Shown: piece after piece, positions 31,483-41,210 of the stretch
Numbering within the stretch: the stretch's first letter is position 1
How the letters are laid out: each line of letters begins with the position of its first letter
Source of the DNA: an uncultured Bacteroidales bacterium
Lineage (GTDB): Bacteria; Bacteroidota; Bacteroidia; Bacteroidales; Tenuifilaceae
DNA length: 57,814 bases
Reading direction: 5' to 3'
Assembly (NCBI GenBank): GCA_937926785.1
Contig: CALBBQ010000010.1
Span: 1-57,814 of the forward strand
The notes under the pieces: model-generated
The model's database searches: none
What the model was told of the DNA's origin: nothing
Seen by the model: the letters and a program-made list of their open reading frames with translations, nothing else
Translations under genes and position numbers: made by a program

Positions 31483-34395
31483 ATGAAACCAATGTTCCGA
31501 AAACCTCAATTGCTGATATTAGCCTTAATAATGCTCGGCATGAACAGCATTGCGCAGCAGTACAAGTATGAGACCGTGCCTAACGATCCTATGGGAGTTA
31601 GGATTTATACGCTCAGCAATGGGCTTAAAGTGTACATGTCGGTTGTAAAGGATGAGCCACGTATTCAAACGTATGTGGCGGTAAGGGTTGGAAGCAAAAA
31701 CGATCCCAAAGAAACCACCGGCCTTGCCCACTACTTTGAACATATGATGTTTAAGGGTACTCCTGATTTTGGTACTCTAGACTGGGAAAAAGAACGGGTA
31801 CTAATTGACAGGATTGAAAACCTTTTTGAGATTTACCGCTCCGAAACCGATTCGCTGAAGCGTGCGGCCATTTATCATCAAATTGACAGCCTCTCCTATG
31901 AGGCATCAAAGCTGGCCATTCCAAATGAATACGATAAGCTGATGACAGCAATTGGTTCAACCGGAACCAATGCTGGGACCTCCAATGACTATACTGTGTA
32001 CATGGAAAATATTCCTAGCAACCAGTTGGAGAACTGGGCAATGGTTCAAGCCAATCGTTTTAGCCATCCGGTGTTGAGGCTGTTCCATACCGAGTTGGAA
32101 ACCGTATACGAAGAGAAGAACATGTCGCTCACTAACGACAGTCGTAAGCTAAGTGAGACCCTCATGAAGGGGCTCTTCCCTAATCATCCGTACGGACAGC
32201 AAACCACCCTGGGCGAAGCTGAACACCTGAAAAACCCATCGATGAAAAACATCCGTGAGTTCTTTGATAAATACTATGTGCCTAATAACATGGCCGTTAT
32301 ACTTGCCGGCGATTTTAATCCCGACGAAGCCATCAAAGTGGTGGACAAGTATTTTAGCGCTCTTCAGCCCAAACAGCTACCCGAATTTAAGATTATCCCT
32401 GAAGAACCCATTACTCAACCCAGGTCATACGATGTTGTAGGGTTGGAAGCCGAAAGCGTTGTAATTGGATATCGTTTTGCCGGAGCTAAATCCGATGATG
32501 CAGACATGCTTAGTCTCATAAACTCAATTTTGTACAACGGGAAAGCCGGTCTGATTGACCTGAACATCAACAAGAAGCTTCTTGCCCTAAACGCGTTTGC
32601 TGCTAACCGAATAATGACAGATTATTCCATCCTTCAACTTTCCGGTAGGAATAAAAAAGGACAAACCCTGGAGGAAGTTCGGGATTTACTGCTAAATCAG
32701 GTTGAATTGCTGAAAAGGGGCGAGTTTCCCGAATGGATGCTTGATGCTGCCATAAACAGCTACAAGTTAGCAAGAATGAATGCCATTGAATCGGCTCCCT
32801 CCCGAGCTCGGTTAATGATGAATTCTTTCTTAAATGGAATTAGTTGGGCTGATATTGTGAATAGCAACCAAAGGCTAATGACTATAACCAAAGAACAGAT
32901 TGTTAAGTTTGCCAACGACAATTTGGGCGACAACTACGTGGTGGTTTATAAACGCCAGGGTAAACCCCAGGATGTGGCAAAGGTGGCCAAACCGCCTATT
33001 ACTCCTATTCACATAAACAGGGATGTGGAATCGGATTTCCTCAAAAAAGTGAAGGAAACCAAGGTAACACCTGTTGATCCCGTATTTATTGACTACAATA
33101 AGGATATCACTAAACTAAAATTTAATAAGAATTTAGAGGTTCTCTACAAACAAAATATTGAGAATGGCACTTTCAGGTTGGTTTACTATTACCCCTTTGG
33201 CAGAACGAGCAACCCACTATGGGCACACGCTGCCGATTACATTCAGCTTTTAGGCACATCCAAAATGAGTGCCGAGCAGATTGGCCAGGAATTCTACCGC
33301 TTGGCATGCACATTTGGCATATCGGTAAACGATGAGGATATTTTGGTAAGTCTATCCGGCCTAAGTGAAAATGCCCCCCGGGCAATATCCTTGATGGAAT
33401 CGTTGCTTACCGACTGCCAGCCCGATGAAAAGGCTTTAAAAGCATACGTCGCAAATCAGCTAAAAGCGCGCAACGACGCTAAAAAAAACCAATCGGCAGT
33501 GTTCAATGCCTTAGTCAGCTTTGCTACCTATGGTGAGAATAATCCCCAAAGGTTTATCCTTAGCGAAAATGAGCTTAATAGCCTAAAACCAGAACAGATT
33601 ACTGATTTGATTAAGGGTTTAAACTCCTACCGGCATACCATACTTTACTATGGACCTTTAACGTCAAAGGAACTTCTGAAAACTTTAGCCCAGGAGCACC
33701 GCACACCCAAAAAGTTCAACGCCACACCTGTTAACCGTAAATTTGAGCCCCTTGCAACCGAAAGCAACAGGGTAGTATTTGCTCACTACGAGGCAAAGCA
33801 GTCGTATCTGCAAACGGTGAGCAAAGGAACAAAGTACGATAACAGCTTATACCCGATTGTCACCTTGTATAACGAGTATTTTGGTGGTGGCATGAATGCC
33901 ATTGTATTCCAGGAGATGAGGGAAAAACGAGGACTAGCCTATAACTCACGTTCAAGCTACATGTTACCAAGAAACCCTGACGAATACTTTATCAACATGA
34001 GTTTCATTGCAACTCAAAACGACAAGGTGGTGGATGCTTTCAACGCTTTCAATGAACTTTTTAACGAAATGCCCATAAATCCTATAGGTTTTAACCTGGC
34101 AAAGGAGGCGTTAATCTCTGACATAAGAAATCGAAGGATTCGTAACATGCAGGCACTTTTTAACTACATGAATGCAAAACGAATGGGATGGAATGAGGAC
34201 ATTCGTAGAAAATTATACACACAAATTCCGGTTTACACGCTTGATGACGTGAAAAAATTTCAGGAACAGTATGTTAAAGGAAAACCAAAGACATACATTA
34301 TTCTTGGCCGGGAAGCCGACATGAATTTCCAGGAGCTCGAAAGGCTGTATGGGCCGGTAACCAAGGTAACCCTAGAGGATATATTTGGGTACTAA
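31483..34395 (+). CDS. M16 family zinc metallopeptidase, double-domain, exported
   Basis: A 970-residue insulinase/pitrilysin-type protease with a signal peptide (about residues 1-25, ending NSIAQ). The inverted zinc motif HxxEH is H83-Y-F-E86-H87 in GLAHYFEHMMFKGT; the third ligand is a Glu in the TVYEEKNMS segment near residue 207. A second M16-like half (about 520-970) lacks the motif and closes the catalytic chamber; GGGMNAIVFQEMREKRGLAY is the conserved Arg/Tyr region there. It would degrade peptides in the periplasm. Followed by a terminator and then the gamma-glutamyltransferase gene. Confidence 0.92.
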   Translation: MKPMFRKPQLLILALIMLGMNSIAQQYKYETVPNDPMGVRIYTLSNGLKVYMSVVKDEPRIQTYVAVRVGSKNDPKETTGLAHYFEHMMFKGTPDFGTLDWEKERVLIDRIENLFEIYRSETDSLKRAAIYHQIDSLSYEASKLAIPNEYDKLMTAIGSTGTNAGTSNDYTVYMENIPSNQLENWAMVQANRFSHPVLRLFHTELETVYEEKNMSLTNDSRKLSETLMKGLFPNHPYGQQTTLGEAEHLKNPSMKNIREFFDKYYVPNNMAVILAGDFNPDEAIKVVDKYFSALQPKQLPEFKIIPEEPITQPRSYDVVGLEAESVVIGYRFAGAKSDDADMLSLINSILYNGKAGLIDLNINKKLLALNAFAANRIMTDYSILQLSGRNKKGQTLEEVRDLLLNQVELLKRGEFPEWMLDAAINSYKLARMNAIESAPSRARLMMNSFLNGISWADIVNSNQRLMTITKEQIVKFANDNLGDNYVVVYKRQGKPQDVAKVAKPPITPIHINRDVESDFLKKVKETKVTPVDPVFIDYNKDITKLKFNKNLEVLYKQNIENGTFRLVYYYPFGRTSNPLWAHAADYIQLLGTSKMSAEQIGQEFYRLACTFGISVNDEDILVSLSGLSENAPRAISLMESLLTDCQPDEKALKAYVANQLKARNDAKKNQSAVFNALVSFATYGENNPQRFILSENELNSLKPEQITDLIKGLNSYRHTILYYGPLTSKELLKTLAQEHRTPKKFNATPVNRKFEPLATESNRVVFAHYEAKQSYLQTVSKGTKYDNSLYPIVTLYNEYFGGGMNAIVFQEMREKRGLAYNSRSSYMLPRNPDEYFINMSFIATQNDKVVDAFNAFNELFNEMPINPIGFNLAKEALISDIRNRRIRNMQALFNYMNAKRMGWNEDIRRKLYTQIPVYTLDDVKKFQEQYVKGKPKTYIILGREADMNFQELERLYGPVTKVTLEDIFGY

Positions 34396-34402
34396 TAACT
34401 GG

Positions 34403-34434
34403 AAAGGCCAACCCTCCAAACGGTTGGCTTTTTT
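34403..34434 (+). terminator. Terminator after the M16 peptidase gene
   Basis: GCCAACC / GGTTGGC stem with an 8-base loop followed by TTTTTT; ends 22 bp before the preferred start at 34456. Confidence 0.75.
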
Positions 34435-34455
34435 AAAATTCTAATGTTCATGCTT

Positions 34456-36144
34456 ATGAAAAAGTTAGTTCCGGTTTTGGGGTTTATAACTTCTGCTGTT
34501 ATTCTTTTCGCACAGGATAGAATGACGGGCTTAAACTTTGCCACCCGTTCCGAGGTTATAGCCCAGCACGGTATGGCCTGCACCAGTCAACCCCTTGCCA
34601 CACAGGTTGCCATAGATATTCTGAAACAAGGTGGAACAGCAGTTGATGCTGCTATTGCAGCAAATGCCATGTTAGGACTAGTGGAACCAACCGGTTGCGG
34701 TGTTGGCGGCGATCTGTTTGCCATGGTTTGGGATGCCAAAACAAAAAAGTTGTATGGACTTAATGCTAGCGGTCGGTCGCCCAAAGCGTTAACGCTTGAT
34801 TACTTTAAGGTTAATGGGTTGAACCGTATCCCTGCCTACGGCCCTTTACCTGTTTCGGTTCCCGGTTGTGTGGATGGCTGGTTTGAATTGCATAAAAAGT
34901 TTGGCCGATTACCGATGAAACAAATTCTTAGCCCGGCTATTACCTATGCACGCGAAGGGTTTCCTGTTTCGGAGCTAATTGCTTTTTACTGGCAGCGAAA
35001 TGCTCAGCGGTTAAAGCAGTACGAAGGGTTTACCGAAGTTTTTATGCCCAATGGCAAAGCGCCAGCGAAAGGCGAAATATTCCGAAACCCCTATCTTGCA
35101 AATACCTATGAGCTGATAGCTAATAAGGGACGCGATGAGTTTTACAAGGGTTCAATTGCTCGAACCATTCATGAGTACATGGAGCGAAATGGTGGATTTT
35201 TAAGCTATGACGATTTGGCTTCGCACAGCTCGGAATGGGCTGAACCGGTATCCTCATCCTATCGAGGTTATGATGTATGGGAATTGCCTCCTAATGGGCA
35301 AGGCATTGCTACCCTTCAAATCCTCAACATACTGGAGCAATTCGATATCAAATCGATGGGGTTTGGAAGTGCCGAATACATGCACCTTTTCATCGAAGCA
35401 AAAAAGCTGGCATTTGAGGACCGCGCGCGTTACTACACCGATCCTGATTTTATAAAGATTCCCTATTCAAAGCTAATTTCTAAAGAGTACGCAAGGGAGA
35501 GAGCTAAGCTCATCGATCTAAACCGGGCTGCTCGTTCATACGAGCCTGGTAGTTTAGGCAATGGAAATACCATCTACCTCACAGTTGCCGATAAGGATGG
35601 CAATATGGTTTCACTCATTCAAAGTAACTACCGTGGAATGGGTTCGGGAATGACACCTCCCGGGCTGGGCTTTGTACTTCAGGATAGGGGCGAACTTTTT
35701 AGCCTTGAAGAGGGGCATCCAAATGTGTATGCTCCTGGGAAAAGGCCTTTTCATACCATCATCCCTGGTTTCATTACTAAAAACGGGATTCCTTGGGTTA
35801 GCTTTGGAGTTATGGGTGGGGGGATGCAACCCCAGGGACATGCACAAATCATTGTTAACCTGATTGATTTTGGAATGAATCTACAGGAAGCAGGCGATGC
35901 ACCCCGTATTCAACACGAAGGTAGTTCAGAGCCAACAGGCGAACGTATGACCGATGGCGGATCTGTTTACCTGGAATCGGGGTTCGATTACCGGGAAATC
36001 CGGAAACTTTTGGAAAAAGGGCATAAGATTGGTTATAGCCTCGATGGGTATGGTGGTTACCAGGCAATTATGTTCGATGCAAGGAATGGCGTTTACATCG
36101 GAGCTTCAGAGTCGCGCAAGGATGGTCAAGCGGCTGGATATTAA
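34456..36144 (+). CDS. ggt: Gamma-glutamyltransferase (glutathione hydrolase) proenzyme
   Basis: A 562-residue exported Ntn-hydrolase. Signal peptide MKKLVPVLGFITSAVILFAQ (two upstream in-frame ATGs at 34444 and 34450 are less likely starts). Conserved ANAMLGLVEPTGCGVGGDLFA and NASGRSPKAL are large-subunit blocks. Self-cleavage would release the catalytic Thr372 of the GNTIYLTVADKDGNMVS segment as the N-terminus of the small subunit; the downstream MGSGMTPP and PFHTIIPGF segments are the usual small-subunit features. It takes glutamyl groups from glutathione or peptides in the periplasm. Confidence 0.93.
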   Translation: MKKLVPVLGFITSAVILFAQDRMTGLNFATRSEVIAQHGMACTSQPLATQVAIDILKQGGTAVDAAIAANAMLGLVEPTGCGVGGDLFAMVWDAKTKKLYGLNASGRSPKALTLDYFKVNGLNRIPAYGPLPVSVPGCVDGWFELHKKFGRLPMKQILSPAITYAREGFPVSELIAFYWQRNAQRLKQYEGFTEVFMPNGKAPAKGEIFRNPYLANTYELIANKGRDEFYKGSIARTIHEYMERNGGFLSYDDLASHSSEWAEPVSSSYRGYDVWELPPNGQGIATLQILNILEQFDIKSMGFGSAEYMHLFIEAKKLAFEDRARYYTDPDFIKIPYSKLISKEYARERAKLIDLNRAARSYEPGSLGNGNTIYLTVADKDGNMVSLIQSNYRGMGSGMTPPGLGFVLQDRGELFSLEEGHPNVYAPGKRPFHTIIPGFITKNGIPWVSFGVMGGGMQPQGHAQIIVNLIDFGMNLQEAGDAPRIQHEGSSEPTGERMTDGGSVYLESGFDYREIRKLLEKGHKIGYSLDGYGGYQAIMFDARNGVYIGASESRKDGQAAGY

Positions 36145-36174
36145 CAAAAAAAGGGCGTTCAATCGCCCTTTTTA
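36145..36174. terminator. Bidirectional terminator between ggt and the S8 peptidase gene
   Basis: AAAAAGGGCG / CGCCCTTTTT hairpin with a 6-base loop, A tract before and T tract after. Confidence 0.88.
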
Positions 36175-36190
36175 AATTTTAAAGTTTAGG

Positions 36191-37372
36191 TTACCGGTGG
36201 ATAATTGGGTCAGGTTTTCCATCGGGATCGTTCAAAACATAACCATCTGTTTTGGGTGCACCCAGTAGTACCACACCGCATGCATGAGGTGATGCCATGG
36301 ATGTTCCGCTTAGGGTTGCATAGGTTCCACCCTTATACGTTGAGTAAATGCTCACACCCGGTGCGCAATAGTCAATCGGAGGGTTACCATAGTTGGAGAA
36401 CGAGGCAAACTTATCGAGGTTATCCATGGCCGAAATCGTGTAGATGTATGTGCCGTTAACTCTTGCAGGAGAGCTGAGGTTTGCATCGGTACTTTCGTTA
36501 CCTGCTGCCAGGCAGAACTTTATTCCTTTGTTTGAAGCGGCTAGTACAGCATCGTCTAAAGCCTGATAAACAGGACCTCCGAGACTCATGTTGGCTGCAT
36601 CGCCTGCTACACCGGCACTAGCTACGTAGTTAACTCCGGATATAATCACAGAGTATGCTCCGCTACCACGCCTGTCCAGCACCTTCACTGCAACTACAGG
36701 GGCCCCGGCTGCCACACCAACAACGCCAATATCGTTGTTTTTTGCAGCAATTGTTCCTGCAACATGTGAGCCATGTCCATTATCATCATCAGCACTTTTT
36801 GTTCTGGGAACAAAGGTCTTGCTGAGCGCAGTGTTAACGTTAAGGTCGGGGTGGTCAAGGTCAATTCCGGTATCGATAACCCATGCCTTTGCAGTACCTG
36901 TGTAATTTACGTATCCACCAACTCGGGTTATACCCCAGGGTACCGTTTGTCCTTTATTGGCTTCGCTTGCTGTTTCAATCTTGTAATTAAGTACTACCCA
37001 TCTGTCGGGTTCAATGTAGGCAACTCTTTTATCTTTGTAAAGCGCATTAACCTGAAGTTCACTTAGCTCTGCAGCAAAACCTGAAATGGCTGCTCCATAA
37101 ACCTGCTCAATTTGCTTTGCAGGAATTCCAAAGTCGCTCAGGAAAGCAGCAGCATTTTTTTGTGCCTGAATTTGACTTTCCTCATAAGGCATGTTTATTG
37201 CTGCCTTATATGTGTCAGGTTTAAAAACTACAATAAACTTACCAGGAATGATATCACCATTCTTCATTAGCTGTTCATCATTCACAACATATGAATCTTC
37301 GTAAATCTCCTCTTTCTGGCACGAAACCAGTAATAGCAATCCTGCTGATAGGATTAAAGCAATTTTTCTCAT
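36191..37372 (-). CDS. S8 (subtilisin-like) serine peptidase, lipoprotein
   Basis: A 393-residue secreted protease. Lipobox LVSC gives lipidated Cys18. An inhibitor I9 propeptide (about 43-127, GKFIVVFKPDTY to ALYKDKRVAYIEPDRW) precedes a compact proteinase K-like catalytic domain. The triad is Asp167 (WVIDTGIDLDHPDL), His200 (GHGSHVAGT) and Ser358 (GTSMASPHACG), with the oxyanion Asn in LAAGNE. No C-terminal sorting domain follows. Single gene, convergent with ggt and divergent from the TonB receptor gene. Confidence 0.93.
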   Translation of the reverse strand: MRKIALILSAGLLLLVSCQKEEIYEDSYVVNDEQLMKNGDIIPGKFIVVFKPDTYKAAINMPYEESQIQAQKNAAAFLSDFGIPAKQIEQVYGAAISGFAAELSELQVNALYKDKRVAYIEPDRWVVLNYKIETASEANKGQTVPWGITRVGGYVNYTGTAKAWVIDTGIDLDHPDLNVNTALSKTFVPRTKSADDDNGHGSHVAGTIAAKNNDIGVVGVAAGAPVVAVKVLDRRGSGAYSVIISGVNYVASAGVAGDAANMSLGGPVYQALDDAVLAASNKGIKFCLAAGNESTDANLSSPARVNGTYIYTISAMDNLDKFASFSNYGNPPIDYCAPGVSIYSTYKGGTYATLSGTSMASPHACGVVLLGAPKTDGYVLNDPDGKPDPIIHR

Positions 37373-37582
37373 GAGAATTAGGTTTTAGGTTAGCATGTGC
37401 AATTTATTTTGTTAAAAACCGAAAGTCAATTTTTAGGATGATTAAAATGAAAATTGTTAATACCTTTACTTCTAAGTTTTTAGGTCTTTATGTTCAATTT
37501 TTCCATTTCATCCAATTTTATTTTGGTTCAATGCTTTTTTAAAGGATTTTTGTTTCAAAGAAATCAACTCTTTTTTTTTTCT

Positions 37583-39976
37583 ATGAGAAGTATATTTTTT
37601 CTGGTTTGCGGATTGCTTGTTGCTCAACTTCATGTAAATGCGCAAAAGCTTACTCAAACCATACGGGGAGAGGTAACCGATAAAAATTCGGGTATAGCCC
37701 TAACAGGTGCCACGGTTGTCCTATTAAGCTCTGAGCCCCTGCTAGGAACAGTTACCGACGAGCATGGTAAGTATCGTTTTGTCGATGTGCCCATAGGTAG
37801 GGTAAGCCTTAAGGTTACCTATGTGGGTTATGCCGAGGTAGTTCTTACCAATCTGGTTCTAACTACCGGAAAGGAGCTTGTGGTAAATATCCAGCTCGAA
37901 GAACTGGCAATTCCTGTTGAGGCAGTTGTGGTTAAGGCTGAATCGCAAAAGGAAAAGCCTGTTAACCGTTTTTCGTTGGTAAGCGCCCGAAGTTTCACCG
38001 TTGAGGAAACCGAGCGCTATGCCGGCAGCCGGGCTGATGTAGCCCGGATGGCTGCCAACTATGCCGGTGTGTTGGGTGTCGATGATTCGCGTAACGATAT
38101 CATCATAAGGGGCAATAGCCCTATGGGTTTACTCTGGAGGTTGGAGGGGGTTGATATACCCAATCCAAACCATTGGGGGGCTACCGGTACTACCGGCGGT
38201 CCGGTTTGCATGCTAAACAACAACCTTTTGGAAAATTCCGATTTTATAACCGGAGCATTCTCAGCCGAGTATGGTAATGCCATATCGGGTGCGTTTGATT
38301 TACGAATGCGAAGCGGAAATAACGAGAAGTATGAATTTTTAGGGCAGGTAGGTTTTAATGGATTCGAGTTTGGAGCCGAAGGTCCGTTATCGAAACAAAA
38401 AGGTTCATCGTTTCTGGTAAATTACCGATATTCAACCCTTGGGGTTTTTGATATGCTGGGTATGGATTTAGGAACAGTGGGCGTGCCCTACTACCAGGAT
38501 TTATCGTTTAAGGTAAATTTCCCAAGAACAAAGCTTGGCAAATTTTCTATCTTCGGCTTGGGGGGCCTAAGCGATATCCAGATTTGGGATAGCCGTCGCG
38601 ATACCCTAAAGGATAAGGTTGACTTTTATGGTGGCGAAGGGTTCGACCTTACCAACGGTTCAAATATGGGAGTGGTAGGGTTAAATCATACCTATAATAT
38701 TAACCAAACCACTTCAAGTAGGCTGTCCCTGGCGTTTAGCGCTCACCAGTTCGAAACGGTCCTCGATTCACTCTCTAAAGATTTTTCTCAAAAATTTCCA
38801 TACTACCGTAACGATTTTATTGAACGCACAGCCTTTGCTAACTTTAGCATAAACAAGCGCTTATCGTCAAAAAGTCAGTTTAAAGCCGGTGCCATTGCCA
38901 GGCTGATCTCGTTCAGTTACACCGATAGTGTGTACAAAAAGGTCGATGAAATGTTCCTAATTCTAAGGAACGATGAGGGTGTTGCATGGCTAGCGCAGCC
39001 CTACCTGAACTGGCAGTATCGTCCTACAAACTCGTTGACCATGAATATTGGAATACACGCCATGTACTTTTTCCTGAATAAGCAAAAATCCCTTGAACCC
39101 CGTTTGGCTTTAAGGTGGGCATTGCCGCAGGGGAGCGCCATCAATTTCGGTTATGGATTACATAGCCAGGTGGTTTCACTATCCATAGTGTTGGGTAGGG
39201 TTAGGCTTACCAATGGTACTTACATTCAACCAAACAAAGATTTGGCATTTGTTCGGAGCCATCACCTTGTTACCGGCTACGATTGGCTTTTTGCCCACAA
39301 CACCTGGTTGAAGGTTGAGGCATACTACCAGTATATTTTTGATGCAGCTGTAGATGCAAAGGAACAAAACTCTTACTCACTTTTAAATCAGGGAGCAAGT
39401 TTTGTTTTGGAACTGCCGGATTATGTAAAAAATGGAGGGACAGGAATTAACTATGGTCTTGAGCTAACTTTGGAACGGTTCCTAAGCAAGGGGTACTACT
39501 ACCTGTTAACCACTTCGCTATTTCAATCCCGGTACAAGGGTAGCGATGGAGTTACTCACAGTACCGCATTTAACCATAGGTACATTGCCAACGCATTGTT
39601 CGGAAAGGAGTTCAACCTGTCCAATGGAGGAAAATCGAAAAAAACATTCAGCTTCGATGCAAAAGTGGCTTATAGCGGAGGCAAGCGCGCCACGCCCTGG
39701 ACAGCCATTTTCAACCCGGTAGATGATAAGTACTTCCGTGAGTGGGATAAAACCCGGGCCTATGAGCTTCAGCTGCGCGATTACTTCAAGACCGATTTGA
39801 CTCTTAGGTATAAGTTGAATAAATCTGGGTTTACCCAGGAATGGGCAATTGAGGTTACTAACCTGTTCAATAATAAAAACATTTTTGGTGATAAGTTTAA
39901 TACGCAAACCGGCCAGGCCAAGTATGTCTATCAAATCGGTTTAATGGTGATACCTCAGTACCGAATAACATTTTAG
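37583..39976 (+). CDS. TonB-dependent receptor with CarboxypepD_reg-like N-terminal domain
   Basis: A 797-residue outer-membrane receptor. Signal peptide MRSIFFLVCGLLVAQLHVNAQ; CarboxypepD_reg-like domain (about 27-115: GEVTDKNSGIALTGATVVLL); plug (about 140-265, with DDSRNDIIIRGNSPMGLLWR, the TonB-plug signature and GAFSAEYGNAISGAFDL); 22-strand barrel ending in aromatic Phe (VIPQYRITF), as outer membrane proteins do. No SusD-like partner is next to it, so it is not a classical glycan SusCD pair; ligand unknown. A frame extending back to 37490 exists but would add unlikely residues before the signal peptide; the chosen ATG is two bases after a 10-T run. Confidence 0.88.
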   Translation: MRSIFFLVCGLLVAQLHVNAQKLTQTIRGEVTDKNSGIALTGATVVLLSSEPLLGTVTDEHGKYRFVDVPIGRVSLKVTYVGYAEVVLTNLVLTTGKELVVNIQLEELAIPVEAVVVKAESQKEKPVNRFSLVSARSFTVEETERYAGSRADVARMAANYAGVLGVDDSRNDIIIRGNSPMGLLWRLEGVDIPNPNHWGATGTTGGPVCMLNNNLLENSDFITGAFSAEYGNAISGAFDLRMRSGNNEKYEFLGQVGFNGFEFGAEGPLSKQKGSSFLVNYRYSTLGVFDMLGMDLGTVGVPYYQDLSFKVNFPRTKLGKFSIFGLGGLSDIQIWDSRRDTLKDKVDFYGGEGFDLTNGSNMGVVGLNHTYNINQTTSSRLSLAFSAHQFETVLDSLSKDFSQKFPYYRNDFIERTAFANFSINKRLSSKSQFKAGAIARLISFSYTDSVYKKVDEMFLILRNDEGVAWLAQPYLNWQYRPTNSLTMNIGIHAMYFFLNKQKSLEPRLALRWALPQGSAINFGYGLHSQVVSLSIVLGRVRLTNGTYIQPNKDLAFVRSHHLVTGYDWLFAHNTWLKVEAYYQYIFDAAVDAKEQNSYSLLNQGASFVLELPDYVKNGGTGINYGLELTLERFLSKGYYYLLTTSLFQSRYKGSDGVTHSTAFNHRYIANALFGKEFNLSNGGKSKKTFSFDAKVAYSGGKRATPWTAIFNPVDDKYFREWDKTRAYELQLRDYFKTDLTLRYKLNKSGFTQEWAIEVTNLFNNKNIFGDKFNTQTGQAKYVYQIGLMVIPQYRITF

Positions 39977-40006
39977 CAACCATTTTGTTATTAAAATAAA
40001 AATGAG

Positions 40007-40666
40007 ATGAATCGAAATGCTATAGTATTCGGAAGTACCGGATTGGTTGGTTCAAACCTTATCAGGCTGCTCGATGAGAATAAGAATTATGCTGAGATTA
40101 TCGCATATATGCGTAATGTTCAAAGCTCCGTTCAGTTCAAAAAGTTAAAAGTCATCGAATTACAAAAAGATTTTATTATCGCATCAAATATCGACGATGT
40201 TTTCATTTGTTTGGGCACCACTATGAAAAAAGCCGGAAGTAAATCGGAGTTCAGAGCGGTGGACTACGAATTGGTAGTTGAAGTAGCTCAGAAGGCTCAT
40301 GCTGCAGGCGTAAAACGTTTAATCGTGATCTCATCAATAGGGGCAAATCCCCAATCCCGAAACTTTTACCTACGAACCAAGGGCGAGATGGAAGAGGCTA
40401 TAAAATCGATTAATTTTGAGCTAATTGCATTTGTAAGGCCTTCGCTTCTCTTAGGAAAACGTACAGAGTTTCGATTTGGTGAAAAACTGGGTATTTGGCT
40501 ATATCGGATCTTTAGGTTTATATTTGTAGGCCCTTTAAAAAAGTTCAGAGGCATTGAAGCTGAAGATGTGGCCAAGGCCATGATCCAGCTCGCCCTAACC
40601 GCAAAGGGAACAATTACCGTTGAATCCGAAGTTTTAAAACAGATTGCTGATGTTTACAAACCCTAG
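40007..40666 (+). CDS. NAD(P)H-binding SDR-like oxidoreductase (HTATIP2/YwnB-type)
   Basis: A 219-residue atypical short-chain dehydrogenase. The cofactor loop is FGSTGLVGSNLIRLL (GxxGxxG, Gly9-Gly15), followed by VFICLGTTMKKAGSK, VDYELVVEVAQKAHAAGVKR and ISSIGANPQSRNFYLRTKGE, where Tyr-x3-Lys is kept. This pattern fits the small SDR_a5/HTATIP2-like group, mostly uncharacterised. It overlaps the nitroreductase gene by 17 bp, so the two form a translationally coupled pair. Confidence 0.8.
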   Translation: MNRNAIVFGSTGLVGSNLIRLLDENKNYAEIIAYMRNVQSSVQFKKLKVIELQKDFIIASNIDDVFICLGTTMKKAGSKSEFRAVDYELVVEVAQKAHAAGVKRLIVISSIGANPQSRNFYLRTKGEMEEAIKSINFELIAFVRPSLLLGKRTEFRFGEKLGIWLYRIFRFIFVGPLKKFRGIEAEDVAKAMIQLALTAKGTITVESEVLKQIADVYKP

Positions 40667-41210
40667 CGAGTATTTCTACGAGCTGGTTCGCAACCGGCAG
40701 AGCGACAGGGCTTACGATACACGCCCGGTTGAAAAGGAAAAAATACTCAGAATAATTGAGGCTGCCCGTTTGGCTCCTTCGGCATGCAACGCCCAACCTT
40801 GGCGCTTTATTATTGTTGATGATAACGAGTTGAAAAATAAACTGGCTGATGCAGCAGCCAGCCGTATATTAAGGATTAATCACTTTACCAAACAGGCTCC
40901 TGTTCATATTGTAATTGTAATGGAGCCAGCAAACCTGAATTCAAACTTCGGTAGTTTTGTAAAGGATAAGACCTTCCCTCTCATCGATATTGGAATTGCT
41001 GCTGAGCATATATGCCTTGCCGCCAAGGCCGAAGGGTTAGGTAGCTGCATGCTGGGATGGTTCGATGAGCCAGCGGTAAAAAAGCTCCTGAACATACCTA
41101 AATCCCGAAGAGTACCCCTTATCATTACCTTAGGTTATCCATTAACTGCCGATATTCGCGAGAAGCGACGCAAAAAACCTGATGAAGTGGTTTCGTTTAA
41201 TGGCTATTAA
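40650..41210 (+). CDS. Nitroreductase family protein
   Basis: A 186-residue cytoplasmic FMN-dependent oxidoreductase. RNRQSDRAYDTRPVEKEKIL and EAARLAPSACNAQPWRFIIV near the N-terminus are the FMN-binding Arg/Ser/Asn motifs, and IGIAAEHICLAAKAEGLGSCMLGWF is the conserved second block. Acts on quinones, flavins or nitro compounds; substrate unknown. Start ATG at 40650 lies within the preceding SDR gene. The stop codon TAA (41208-41210) overlaps the stop of the convergent glycosyltransferase by two bases. Confidence 0.87.
   Translation: MFTNPSEYFYELVRNRQSDRAYDTRPVEKEKILRIIEAARLAPSACNAQPWRFIIVDDNELKNKLADAAASRILRINHFTKQAPVHIVIVMEPANLNSNFGSFVKDKTFPLIDIGIAAEHICLAAKAEGLGSCMLGWFDEPAVKKLLNIPKSRRVPLIITLGYPLTADIREKRRKKPDEVVSFNGY

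Noticed and set aside
37490..37582. Longer N-terminus for the TonB-dependent receptor
   Set aside because: The internal ATG at 37583 gives a perfect signal peptide; the extension is Phe-rich leader read through a T tract.
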